From Rhodobacter sp. (GTDB taxonomy: Bacteria > Pseudomonadota > Alphaproteobacteria > Rhodobacterales > Rhodobacteraceae): DNA of 64,000 nt. This document shows, in pieces, positions 7,817-16,059 of the stretch; the stretch's first letter is position 1, and each line of letters begins with the position of its first letter. Position numbers and translations under genes: made by a program. The notes beneath the pieces are model-generated. The model did not search any database, had not been told where the DNA came from, and was given only the letters and a program-made list of their open reading frames with translations. The stretch is from the NCBI GenBank assembly GCA_020637515.1, contig JACKKG010000001.1:310001-374000 (forward strand). Direction: 5' to 3'.

Positions 7817-9006
7817 AGAAAGCTCCTTCCGGGACCGGTTTCCGACAGCCCCAAATGGGTCGCGACCGAGGCCGCGACATCGACAAAAGCGCACAGCCCG
7901 ATCTCGCCCGTGCCCGCGCCCGCGACCAGAACCGGCACCCGTTCACGGGTGTGGTCGGTGCCGGTCCAGGTGGGGTCGTTGCCATGGTCGGCGGTGAACA
8001 GGGCGATATCGCCCGGACGCAGGCGCGCCAGGAAATCGGCCGCCGCCGCATCGAAGGTTTCCAATGCCTGCGCATAGCCTTCGACGTTGCGGGGGTGACC
8101 ATAAAGCGAGTCGAACTCGACCAGATTGCAAAAGATCAGCGCGCCGTCCTCGGCCTGATCGGCCAGCCTGAGCAGGTGCTCAACCAGATCGGCGTCGCTT
8201 TTGCCCTTGTGCAGGTGGCTGACCCCACGATGCGAGAAGATGTCGCCGATCTTGCCGATGGCGTGGACCACCCGGCCATCGGCCTGCGCCCAGTCCATCA
8301 GCGCGGGTTTCGGCGGCGCGATGGCAAAATCGCGCCGGTTTCCGGTGCGCTGGAATGCCCCGGGCGCGCCGACAAAGGGCCGCGCGATCACCCGGCCGAC
8401 GCGACGGGCGTGCAACACGGGCGCCAGGTCCTGGCACAGGCGGATCAGCCGCTCCAGCCCGAAGCTGTCCTCGTGCGCGGCGATCTGGAACACGCTGTCG
8501 GCCGAGGTGTAGCAGATCGGCCAACCCGTGCGCATATGCTCGGCGCCCAGCCGGTTCATGATGGCGATGCCCGAGGCGTGGCAATTGCCCAGGATGCCCT
8601 CGGTCCCGGCGCGGCGGCAGACCTCGGCCACCAGCGCGGCGTCGAACGCGGGCTCGGTGTTGGGGAAATAGGTCCAGTCCCAGGGCACCGGCACCCCCGC
8701 CAGTTCCCAATGTCCCGAGGGCGTATCCTTGCCCTGGCTCACCTCGGTTGCGGCGCCCCAGCGACCGCGCGGCACGGCGCCCAGGCCCGGCGGCACCAAC
8801 CCCGAGGCCAGCGTCACCGCGCGGCCCAGCCCCAACCCGTCAAGCGTGGGCAGGCGCAGCGGGCGCCCGGCCTCGGCGCGCACCCGGGCGATGTGGCCCA
8901 GCGTGTTCGCACCGGTATCGGGGCGGTCCTCGTTGAAGAAGCGATCCGCGTCAGGCGCACCGCCACATCCGACAGAATCGAGAACGACGACAAAGGCCCG
9001 GCTCAT
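7813..9006 (-). CDS. deoB: Phosphopentomutase
   Basis: 397 aa, usual length. It interconverts ribose/deoxyribose 1-phosphate and 5-phosphate. It belongs to the alkaline-phosphatase superfamily: metal-binding VVLDSVGCGGAPDADRF at the N-terminus, the EVSQGKDTPSGHWE Thr-phosphate loop, and ALFTADHGNDPTWTGTDHTRE at the C-terminus. ATG overlaps the deoA stop (ATGA). It links the sugar 1-phosphate made by DeoA to central metabolism; no deoC aldolase is in this window. Confidence 0.97.
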   Translation of the reverse strand: MSRAFVVVLDSVGCGGAPDADRFFNEDRPDTGANTLGHIARVRAEAGRPLRLPTLDGLGLGRAVTLASGLVPPGLGAVPRGRWGAATEVSQGKDTPSGHWELAGVPVPWDWTYFPNTEPAFDAALVAEVCRRAGTEGILGNCHASGIAIMNRLGAEHMRTGWPICYTSADSVFQIAAHEDSFGLERLIRLCQDLAPVLHARRVGRVIARPFVGAPGAFQRTGNRRDFAIAPPKPALMDWAQADGRVVHAIGKIGDIFSHRGVSHLHKGKSDADLVEHLLRLADQAEDGALIFCNLVEFDSLYGHPRNVEGYAQALETFDAAAADFLARLRPGDIALFTADHGNDPTWTGTDHTRERVPVLVAGAGTGEIGLCAFVDVAASVATHLGLSETGPGRSFL

Positions 9007-10304
9007 GCGATGCGCTCCTGCACCAGGGCCACGGGCGCGGGGGCCTCGCCCATGCGGACGGCGGCCTGAAGCGCGGCGATGGCGGCCTCGGCGCCAGCGG
9101 GATCGGCGGCGTGGACCAGGGCCAGCGGCCGGTCGGGGCCGACCGCGTCGCCCGGCGCGGCCAGGTCCGAGAACCCCACGCGCGGATCCACCGGGTCGCC
9201 CCCCCTGAGCCGCCCGCCGCCCAGATGCACCACCGCTTCGCCCACGGCGCGGGTGTCGATGGCGGCAATCGTGCCCGGGGCCGGGGCCGGCACGGGCCGG
9301 ATCACCGGGGCCGGGCGCAGAAGCGTGGCGTAGCGGTCCACGAAATCGGCCGGGCCACCCTGCGCCACGACCATGCGGCCGAACCGTTCGACGGCCCGGC
9401 CATCGGTCAGCACCGCCCGGATCCGCGCGGCGCCCTGCGTCGCGTCCGGGGTCTGGCCGCACAGCGCCAGAATCTCGCCACCCAATGCGACGGTCAGGTC
9501 CACCAGCCGGGGGGTCACCGCGCGGCCGGTCAGCGTATCCATCACCTCGGCCACCTCGAGCGCGTTGCCGGCGGTCCGCGCCAACGGGCGGTCCATGTCG
9601 GTCACCAGCGCCGAGGTGCGGCACCCCGCGCCATTCGCGGTGTCCACCAGGGCACGGGCCAGCGTGCGCGCCTGTTCCAGCGCAGGCAGAAAAGCGCCCG
9701 AGCCGACCTTGACGTCCAGCACCAGCGCGCCCAGCCCGGCGGCCAGCTTTTTCGACAGGATCGACGCGGTGATCAGATCGACCGATTCCACCGTCCCCGT
9801 CACGTCCCGGATCGCGTAAAGCCGCCGGTCCGCCGGCGCGATCCGGCCCGAGGCCGAGACGATCGCGCACCCGACCTCGCGCATCAGGGCCCTGAGGCGC
9901 GGCTCGCCCGTGTCCACGGTAAAGCCGGGAATGGATTCCAGCTTGTCCAGCGTGCCGCCGGTGTGACCCAACCCCCGCCCCGAGACCATCGGCACGTAGA
10001 CGCCGCAGCACGCCAGCGCCGGGGCCAGCAGCAGGCTGATGGAATCCCCGACCCCGCCGGTCGAATGCTTGTCCACCACCGGGCCGGGCAGGTCCCAGCG
10101 CAGCCGGTCGCCACTGTCGCGCATGGCGCGGGTCAATGCCACGCGGCCCTCGTCCCCCAGCCCCTTCAGCAGCACGGCCATGGCAAAGGCCCCGGCCTGC
10201 GCATCGGTCACGGTGCCGTCGGCCAGCCCGCGGGCGAACCAGGCCAGCCCGTCCGGTCGGGCGCACCCGTCGCGAACCGAGGCGATGACCGATCGTGCGT
10301 CCAT
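9003..10304 (-). CDS. deoA: Thymidine phosphorylase
   Basis: 433 aa. It phosphorolyses thymidine/deoxyuridine to the base and deoxyribose 1-phosphate. The family signature GRGLGHTGGTLDKLESIPGF and the phosphate site DKHSTGGVGD are present, as are the helical N-domain and the C-terminal barrel-like PYNP domain (residues about 340-430). The start ATG shares one base with the cdd stop (TGATG). Position in the operon fits stepwise breakdown: cytidine to uridine by Cdd, base release by DeoA, sugar isomerised by DeoB, uracil recaptured by Upp. Confidence 0.97.
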   Translation of the reverse strand: MDARSVIASVRDGCARPDGLAWFARGLADGTVTDAQAGAFAMAVLLKGLGDEGRVALTRAMRDSGDRLRWDLPGPVVDKHSTGGVGDSISLLLAPALACCGVYVPMVSGRGLGHTGGTLDKLESIPGFTVDTGEPRLRALMREVGCAIVSASGRIAPADRRLYAIRDVTGTVESVDLITASILSKKLAAGLGALVLDVKVGSGAFLPALEQARTLARALVDTANGAGCRTSALVTDMDRPLARTAGNALEVAEVMDTLTGRAVTPRLVDLTVALGGEILALCGQTPDATQGAARIRAVLTDGRAVERFGRMVVAQGGPADFVDRYATLLRPAPVIRPVPAPAPGTIAAIDTRAVGEAVVHLGGGRLRGGDPVDPRVGFSDLAAPGDAVGPDRPLALVHAADPAGAEAAIAALQAAVRMGEAPAPVALVQERIA

Positions 10305-10696
10305 CAGGCGCGGTCCATGTGATCGGCGCCAAAGGCACCGGGCAGCAACTGGTCCATCGTCATCGTCAGGCGCGCCCCGTCGAGCGTGGCCATGGTGACC
10401 GTGACCTCGGGTCCGGCGAATTCGCGCAGCTTCTGGCGGCAGCCCCCGCAGGGCGGTGTCGGCGTCGAGCTGTCAGCCACCACCACCACCTCACGGATGC
10501 GGGTGTCGCCGCCCGCGACCATGGCGGCGATGGCCCCGGCCTCGGCACAGGTGCCTTGCGGATAGGCGACGTTCTCGACATTGCAGCCGACGTAGACCGC
10601 GCCGGATTCGGCCAAGATGGCGGCGCCAACCTTGAAGCGGGAATAGGGCACCCAGGCCCGTTCCCGCACCGTTCTGGCCTGATCGAGCAGGGACAT
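10304..10696 (-). CDS. cdd: Cytidine deaminase
   Basis: 130 aa, the short tetrameric form. It deaminates (deoxy)cytidine to (deoxy)uridine. Zinc and catalytic residues are clear: GCNVENVAYPQGTCAEAGAI (Cys, Glu) and PPCGGCRQKL (two Cys). First gene of the minus-strand salvage operon; the 94-bp gap before it holds a terminator for asnB and must hold the operon promoter. GAGG lies nine bases upstream of the ATG. Confidence 0.96.
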   Translation of the reverse strand: MSLLDQARTVRERAWVPYSRFKVGAAILAESGAVYVGCNVENVAYPQGTCAEAGAIAAMVAGGDTRIREVVVVADSSTPTPPCGGCRQKLREFAGPEVTVTMATLDGARLTMTMDQLLPGAFGADHMDRA

Positions 10697-10743
10697 CGCA
10701 ACCTCGTCGTGAAAAATTGACCTTCTGGTCCGAGTTTGCGCGC

Positions 10744-10766
10744 GGGGCTCGCCAATGGCAAGCCCC
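10744..10766 (-). terminator. Hairpin terminator after the asnB-type gene
   Basis: Ten-base-pair stem (GGGGCTTGCC / GGCGAGCCCC on the minus strand, one T-G wobble) with an ATT loop. It lies just past the stop of the minus-strand amidotransferase gene and before the salvage operon. There is no strong T-run. Confidence 0.5.
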
Positions 10767-10790
10767 GCCGCCGCCCGCCGCGCGCCCCGA

Positions 10791-12299
10791 TCAGGCGGCG
10801 CGCACCCGTGCGTCGCTGTCCCAGGTGCCGGCGTTGGCCAGGATGAAAGCGGGCTCGTGATAGGCTTGTTCCAGCAAGCGGCGATACAGCGCCCCCTCGG
10901 CGGCGCGGTCCAGTGGCTGATCCACGCCGGCGACAATCTGCAATGCCTCGCCCAGGGCATCGACGGTGCCAGACCCCTCGTCGAACTGCGCCTTTTTGCG
11001 CCACACCAGGTCATGCGGCAGAAGATCGGCGCAAGCCTTGCGCAGGATCCATTTCTCGGTCGTGGGGCCGGTGCTTTCGAGGCCCTCGGTGCGGCGCATC
11101 TTCAGCGTTGCCGGGATCGACTGCGAAAAGGCGATCAGATCGCGGTCCAGGAAGGGGGTGCGCGCCTCGAGCGATTCCGCCATCGTCACCCGGTCCACCC
11201 GTTGCAGGTTGATGTTGTGCATCGTCCCCAGGCTGCGGGTCAGTTCGTCGGCCAGCGCGCGCGGGTGATCCACATAGGCGTGGTGATAAGTGTAGCCGGC
11301 GAACAGTTCATCCGCCCCCTCGCCCGTCAGCACCGCCTTGACGTGCTGCGCGGCCAGCTTCGCGGCGAAATGCGTGGGCACCGCCGAGCGCACCAGATCC
11401 ACATCCGCGCTTTCCAGGTGATAGATCACATGCGGCAGGACGCGCGCGACATCGGCGGGGGTAAAGGCGTATTCGTGATGATCCGCGCCGATATGCGCCG
11501 CCACCCGGCGCGCCGCCAGCAGATCCGCGCTTCCCGCCGTGCCGACCGAGAAGGTTTTCAACGGGCGGCTCGACTGCCGGGCGGCGATGGCGGCAATGAT
11601 CGAGCTGTCCAGCCCGCCGGACAGAAAGCTGCCGACCTCGACATCCGCGACCATCCACTTTGCAACCGCCTCGTCCAGCACGCGGCGCAATTCCTGCGCG
11701 GTGCCGTCGATATCCAGGCCCGGCTCGGGCTCGGCCGCGCCTTGCGGCATACGGAACCAGCGGCGTTCGCCCAGGGCACTGTCATACAGGCACCCGGGGC
11801 CGACCGCGCGCACATCGGTGACGCCCAGACCGTCAAAGGCCTTCAACTCGGACGCCAGGGCCAGCCCTTCGCCGATCCGCGCAACATAGAGCGGTTTGAT
11901 CCCCAGCGGATCGCGCGCGGCCATGAAGCGCCCGGGTTCGGCCAGGATGAAAGCGAACATGCCGTCCAGACGCGCCACCCAACGCGGGGCGTCGGTGCGT
12001 TTCAGGTGCAGCACCGTCTCGCTGTCCGAGGCCGAGCGGAACCGCTCACCCCCCAGGATCGCCCGCAGGTCGCGGTGGTTGTAGATCTCGCCGTTCACCA
12101 CCAGCATGTCGTCTTGCTGGATGATCGGCTGGCGGCCGTCGTCCGGGCCGATGATGGACAGGCGGCAATGCGCCATGATGACGCCATGAGGCGCACGCAC
12201 GACCTCGGTCGCGTCAGGGCCACGATGGGAAATCTTGCGGATCATGGTCGAGGCCAGCGCCTCGTCCCCGCAGTTCCAAAGGCACACGATTCCGCACAT
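10791..12299 (-). CDS. asnB: Asparagine synthase-like glutamine amidotransferase (AsnB family)
   Basis: 502 aa. N-terminal class II glutaminase domain starting with the nucleophile Cys2 (MCGIVCLWNCGD), RLSIIGPDDGRQP and NGEIYNH; C-terminal ATP-pyrophosphatase domain with the PP-loop FLSGGLDSS and TGEGADELFAGY. Family reaction: ATP-dependent transfer of glutamine amide nitrogen to a carboxylate, normally aspartate to asparagine. At 502 aa it is close to AsnB of E. coli. A VOC/bicupin gene lies 33 bp upstream on the same strand, so the two are probably co-transcribed; that raises the chance that it makes an amide other than asparagine. GGGAG precedes the ATG. Confidence 0.85.
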   Translation of the reverse strand: MCGIVCLWNCGDEALASTMIRKISHRGPDATEVVRAPHGVIMAHCRLSIIGPDDGRQPIIQQDDMLVVNGEIYNHRDLRAILGGERFRSASDSETVLHLKRTDAPRWVARLDGMFAFILAEPGRFMAARDPLGIKPLYVARIGEGLALASELKAFDGLGVTDVRAVGPGCLYDSALGERRWFRMPQGAAEPEPGLDIDGTAQELRRVLDEAVAKWMVADVEVGSFLSGGLDSSIIAAIAARQSSRPLKTFSVGTAGSADLLAARRVAAHIGADHHEYAFTPADVARVLPHVIYHLESADVDLVRSAVPTHFAAKLAAQHVKAVLTGEGADELFAGYTYHHAYVDHPRALADELTRSLGTMHNINLQRVDRVTMAESLEARTPFLDRDLIAFSQSIPATLKMRRTEGLESTGPTTEKWILRKACADLLPHDLVWRKKAQFDEGSGTVDALGEALQIVAGVDQPLDRAAEGALYRRLLEQAYHEPAFILANAGTWDSDARVRAA

Positions 12300-12332
12300 G
12301 CCAAACTCCCGTTCTCATGCGTCGCACAAAGG

Positions 12333-13418
12333 TTACAGAACCTCGGTTTCCGGGTTCCCCGGCAGGGTCACTTCCAGCAATTGCAGATCCGCGGTCGGCT
12401 GCGCGTAGCGCGTCGCCATGCCCGGCGGAATGACGAACCCGTCGCCCTTTTCCAGGCGGAAAGGGTCCTTGCCCTCGCCCTCGAGCACCAGGCCGCCGGC
12501 CATCACATAGGTGAACAGGATGTCGCCCTTGTGGCGCGTCCACGCGGTTGGCTGGCCGTCCGGCCGCGCCACCATGACCGAGGCGACGCCCCGGGTGTTC
12601 GCGTCGATCGTGGTATCGCGGGCCTCGAACCCGGGCAGGCGAAAGGGGCGGAACACCCCGTCGGCAGCCAGACTGTGCACGAACCGCTGCCCGTTCCATT
12701 CCCGATCCGGGCGCTGCTGCGGCGTCGGCAGGTTCATCGCGTGGTCGATTTCGGTGACATGCTCGGCCGGGACACCGATTTCGATGACCTCGACATCGTC
12801 GCCCGAATGACAGACGCGGTGGCGGATCTCGGGCGGCTGGATGAAGCAGTCGCCCGGCGTCAGGCGACGCATCCCGCCCTGGTCCTCATACAGCACATCG
12901 ACCCAGCCGTTGACGCAGAAGATCAGCTGAAAGCCGACCTTGTGAAAATGCACCATGTCGGGCACCGGACCGCCGCCCGGGATGCGAATGTGGCTGGCGA
13001 TCATCGCGCCGCCCAGCCGGCTGGGCACCAGGTCGCGATAGTTCATGCCGGCGCGGCCGATGACCCAGGGCGCCTGATCGGCCATGCGACGCACGACAAA
13101 GGCGTGCTCGGTCGCGGGCAGGACCAGCGGCGGGTTCAGTTCGTCGATCTCGATCCGGGTGCCGTTGGGCGCGGTCAACACGCGCTGCCCCCCGGCGAAC
13201 GCGTCCGGCGAGTCGGTCAGCAGGCGAATCGTGCCGGGCCCTTCGGGCGCGCCCTTTTCGATCCGCAGCCGCAACCCGTGCCCCGAGAACACAGCCACCT
13301 GCGGATCGTCGGCGGGATAGATCATGTCCATCCGCAGGCCCAGGACCTTGGTGTAGAACGGGATGTCGTCGCGCAACTCGTTGGTTGGCAGGCGGATTTC
13401 GGCACGGGTATCGGTCAT
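12333..13418 (-). CDS. VOC-domain plus double-cupin protein
   Basis: 361 aa. Residues about 5-65 look like a VOC (glyoxalase-like) half-domain (RLPTNELRDDIPFYTKVLGLRMD). Then two cupin barrels: the first with VHFHKVGFQLIFCVNG and GDCFIQPPEIRHRV, which keeps an H-x-H and a later His as metal ligands; the second with TRHKGDILFTYVMAGG and KGDGFVIPPGMATRY, with fewer ligands. Function unknown; bicupins include dioxygenases and sugar or amino-acid modifying enzymes. Start at 13418 (MTDTRAEIRL); the longer frame has no ribosome site. Likely operon with the asparagine synthase-like gene 33 bp downstream. Confidence 0.7.
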   Translation of the reverse strand: MTDTRAEIRLPTNELRDDIPFYTKVLGLRMDMIYPADDPQVAVFSGHGLRLRIEKGAPEGPGTIRLLTDSPDAFAGGQRVLTAPNGTRIEIDELNPPLVLPATEHAFVVRRMADQAPWVIGRAGMNYRDLVPSRLGGAMIASHIRIPGGGPVPDMVHFHKVGFQLIFCVNGWVDVLYEDQGGMRRLTPGDCFIQPPEIRHRVCHSGDDVEVIEIGVPAEHVTEIDHAMNLPTPQQRPDREWNGQRFVHSLAADGVFRPFRLPGFEARDTTIDANTRGVASVMVARPDGQPTAWTRHKGDILFTYVMAGGLVLEGEGKDPFRLEKGDGFVIPPGMATRYAQPTADLQLLEVTLPGNPETEVL

Positions 13419-13462
13419 GCAGGGCCTCGCGTTTACCGGCAGTCTGGCCCCCTGTCTTCGGC

Positions 13463-13517
13463 TTTGCAAGAGAGTGCTTCAGCCACCGCGAAGAATGCAG
13501 GACTGGCGTTTTGCGGA
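13463..13517 (+). promoter_or_regulatory. Possible ScfR-type half sites upstream of malic enzyme
   Basis: TTTGCAAG at 13463-13470 and TTTGCGGA at 13510-13517 lie in the 136-bp gap between the divergent bicupin and maeB starts. Both resemble the TTTGCAAA unit bound by short-chain acyl-CoA regulators (see the prpE region). Each has mismatches, and TTTGCAAG also occurs inside coding sequence here, so this is weak. Confidence 0.3.
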
Positions 13518-13554
13518 AAATGGTTTAATGCTGAACCAAATTGTGGAGGGCCTC

Positions 13555-15846
13555 ATGGACGAAGCGCACAAGGACGATGTGAAACAGGCCGCGCGCCAGG
13601 CGGCGCTGTTCTACCACGAGTTTCCGCGCCCCGGAAAACTGGAAATCCGCGCGACCAAGCCGCTGGCCAACGGCCGCGACCTGAGCCGCGCCTATTCCCC
13701 CGGCGTCGCCGAGGCCTGCCTCGAGATCAAGGCCGACCCCGCCACGGCCGCGCGCTACACCTCGCGGGGCAATCTGGTGGCGGTGGTGACGAACGGCACC
13801 GCCGTGCTGGGGCTGGGCAACATTGGCGCGCTGGCATCGAAGCCGGTGATGGAGGGCAAGGCGGTGCTCTTCAAGAAGTTCGCCAACATCGACTGTTTCG
13901 ACATCGAGGTGAACGAACCCGACCCTTACAAGCTGGCCGATATCGTCTGCGCGCTTGAGCCGACATTCGGCGCGATCAACCTCGAGGACATCAAGGCGCC
14001 CGACTGTTTCATCGTCGAACGCCTGTGCCGCGAACGCATGGGCATTCCGGTGTTCCATGACGATCAGCACGGCACGGCGATCGTGGTCGGCGCGGCGGCG
14101 GTGAACGCGCTCAGGCTGACGGGCCGCAGCTTTGACCAGATCAAGGTCGTCTCGACCGGCGGCGGCGCGGCGGGCATCGCCTGCCTGAACATGCTGCTGA
14201 AACTGGGCGTCCGGCGCGAGAACGTCTGGCTGTGCGACATCCACGGCCTGGTTTTCGAAGGCCGCGAACAGGACATGAACCCCGAAAAGGCCGCCTTCGC
14301 CCAGCCCACCGACCTGCGCACGCTGGATCAGGTAATCGAGGGCGCCGACCTGTTCCTGGGCCTGTCCGGCCCCGGTGTGCTGAAGCCCGAGATGGTCGCC
14401 CGCATGGCCGACGATCCCATCGTCTTTGCGCTGGCCAACCCCACGCCCGAAATCATGCCCGACGAGGTGGCCGCGGTCGCCCCCGGCGCCATCGTCGCCA
14501 CCGGGCGTTCGGACTATCCGAACCAGGTGAACAACGTCCTGTGCTTCCCGTTCATTTTCCGCGGCGCGCTGGATGTGGGCGCGTCCGAAATCAACGACGC
14601 GATGGAGGTCGCCTGCGTCGAGGGGATCGCCAAACTGGCGCGCGCCACCACCTCGGCCGAGGCCGCGGCCGCCTATCAGGGCGAAAAGCTGTCCTTTGGC
14701 CGCCAGTATCTGATCCCCAAACCCTTTGACCCGCGGCTGATGGGCGTGGTCGCCAGTTCGGTCGCGCGGGCGGCGATGGAAACCGGCGTCGCGGCGCGGC
14801 CGCTGGCGGATCTGGACGCTTACAAGCGCGGGCTGGATCAGTCCGTGTTCCGCTCGGCCATGCTGATGCGCCCGGTGTTCGAAAGCGCGCGCATCGCCTC
14901 GCGCCGGATCGTCTTTGCCGAGGGCGAGGACGAGCGCGTGCTGCGCGCCGCCCAGGCCATCATGGAGGAAACCACCGAGGTGCCGATCCTCATCGGCCGC
15001 CCCGAGGTGATCGAACGCCGCTGCGAACGCTATGGCCTGCCGATCCGCCCGGGCCGCGAGTTCGAGGTGGTCAACCCCGAGAACGACCCCCGCTATCGCG
15101 ACTATTGGGAAACCTATCACGGGTTGATGGAACGGCGCGGCGTCACCCCTGACACCGCCAAGGCGATCCTGCGCACCAACACCACCGCCATCGGTGCGGT
15201 CATGGTCCACCGGGGCGAGGCCGACAGCCTGATCTGCGGCGCCTTTGGCCAATACCTGTGGCACCTGAACTATGTGCGCCAGGTTCTGGCCCGCGACGGC
15301 CTTTGCCCGGTGGGTGCGCTCAGCCTCATCATCCAGACCGAGGGGCCGCTGTTCATCGCCGACACCCAGGTCAACCCCGAACCGACGGGCGCGCAGATCG
15401 CCGAAACCGTTATCGGCGCCGCCCGCCATGCCCGCCGTTTCGGTGTGCAGCCCAAGGTCGCGCTGTGTTCGCATTCGCAATTCGGCACCCTGGACACATC
15501 CTCGGGTCGGCGGATGCGCGAGGCGCTGGAGATCCTCGACGCCTCGGGCCTGGATTTCGAATACGAGGGGGAAATGGCGGTCGATGCGGCCCTGGACCCC
15601 GAGCTGCGGGAAAGAATCTTCCCGCGCTCGCGGATGGGAGGGGCGGCGAATATCCTGGTCTTTGCCAACACCGACGCCGCCAGCGCCGTGCGCAACATCC
15701 TGAAGACCCGCGCCAGCGGGTTGGAGGTGGGCCCGATCCTGATGGGCATGGGCAACAAGGCGCATATCGTGACGCCCTCGATCACCGCGCGCGGCCTGCT
15801 GAACATGGCCGCCATCGCCGGCACCCCGGTGTCGCATTACGGCTGA
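13555..15846 (+). CDS. maeB: NADP-dependent malic enzyme (MaeB type, with phosphotransacetylase-like C-domain)
   Basis: 763 aa, the usual size of the hybrid bacterial MaeB. It decarboxylates malate to pyruvate with NADP reduction. Residues 1-430 are the malic-enzyme part (SRAYSPGVAEAC, IPVFHDDQHGTAIV, VVSTGGGAAGIACLNML nucleotide fold, ALANPTPEI, ATGRSDYPNQVNN); residues about 430-763 resemble phosphate acetyltransferase and usually have a regulatory role (acetyl-CoA sensing). Start at 13555 because GGAGGG sits just upstream; the ATG at 13528 has none. Upstream TTTGCAA-type motifs may tie it to acyl-CoA-responsive control shared with prpE. Confidence 0.95.
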   Translation: MDEAHKDDVKQAARQAALFYHEFPRPGKLEIRATKPLANGRDLSRAYSPGVAEACLEIKADPATAARYTSRGNLVAVVTNGTAVLGLGNIGALASKPVMEGKAVLFKKFANIDCFDIEVNEPDPYKLADIVCALEPTFGAINLEDIKAPDCFIVERLCRERMGIPVFHDDQHGTAIVVGAAAVNALRLTGRSFDQIKVVSTGGGAAGIACLNMLLKLGVRRENVWLCDIHGLVFEGREQDMNPEKAAFAQPTDLRTLDQVIEGADLFLGLSGPGVLKPEMVARMADDPIVFALANPTPEIMPDEVAAVAPGAIVATGRSDYPNQVNNVLCFPFIFRGALDVGASEINDAMEVACVEGIAKLARATTSAEAAAAYQGEKLSFGRQYLIPKPFDPRLMGVVASSVARAAMETGVAARPLADLDAYKRGLDQSVFRSAMLMRPVFESARIASRRIVFAEGEDERVLRAAQAIMEETTEVPILIGRPEVIERRCERYGLPIRPGREFEVVNPENDPRYRDYWETYHGLMERRGVTPDTAKAILRTNTTAIGAVMVHRGEADSLICGAFGQYLWHLNYVRQVLARDGLCPVGALSLIIQTEGPLFIADTQVNPEPTGAQIAETVIGAARHARRFGVQPKVALCSHSQFGTLDTSSGRRMREALEILDASGLDFEYEGEMAVDAALDPELRERIFPRSRMGGAANILVFANTDAASAVRNILKTRASGLEVGPILMGMGNKAHIVTPSITARGLLNMAAIAGTPVSHYG

Positions 15847-15867
15847 GTCGGGGGGCGTGCTAACAGG

Positions 15868-15895
15868 CCGGGCAAAGTTTGCAAACTCTGCCCGG
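15868..15895. promoter_or_regulatory. 28-bp near-perfect palindrome centred on TTTGCAAA
   Basis: Arms CCGGGCAAAGTTTG and CAAACTCTGCCCGG pair with a single mismatch; the centre is TTTGCAAA (15878-15885). Position 22 bp past the maeB stop and 165 bp before prpE allows two readings: a terminator stem (no T-run follows) or an operator. The TTTGCAAA core equals the repeat unit reported for the short-chain acyl-CoA regulator PccR of Rhodobacter sphaeroides. Confidence 0.5.
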
Positions 15896-15926
15896 TCCGG
15901 CGCGCCCGCGCGGCCAGCGAGGCCGT

Positions 15927-15978
15927 TTTGCAAAAATTAGCCAGCATGCGCGGCGAAATCTGCAAACCTTTTTGCCGC
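15927..15978 (+). promoter_or_regulatory. TTTGCAAA motifs upstream of prpE (candidate ScfR/PccR operator)
   Basis: An exact TTTGCAAA at 15927-15934 is followed by TCTGCAAA (15959-15966), four bases, then TTTGCCGC (15971-15978). The last pair has the spacing of the published PccR site, two TTTGCAAA units separated by four bases, with mismatches in each unit. It lies 80-130 bp before the propionyl-CoA synthetase start, where a repressor or activator would bind. The gene context, propionate activation, fits an acyl-CoA-sensing ScfR regulator; the regulator gene itself is not in the window. Confidence 0.5.
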
Positions 15979-16059
15979 ACCCCGGCCCTGTCCTGCGGTA
16001 ACAGCGTTGCAACGGCGCCATGACCCGGCGTAACTGACCCCACCGAGGAGGAGGGTCCC

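Noticed and set aside
10755..13958. A 1067-codon open frame on the plus strand
   Set aside because: It is antisense to the well-supported AsnB-type and bicupin genes and reads as Arg/His/Gln-rich shadow sequence with no domains.
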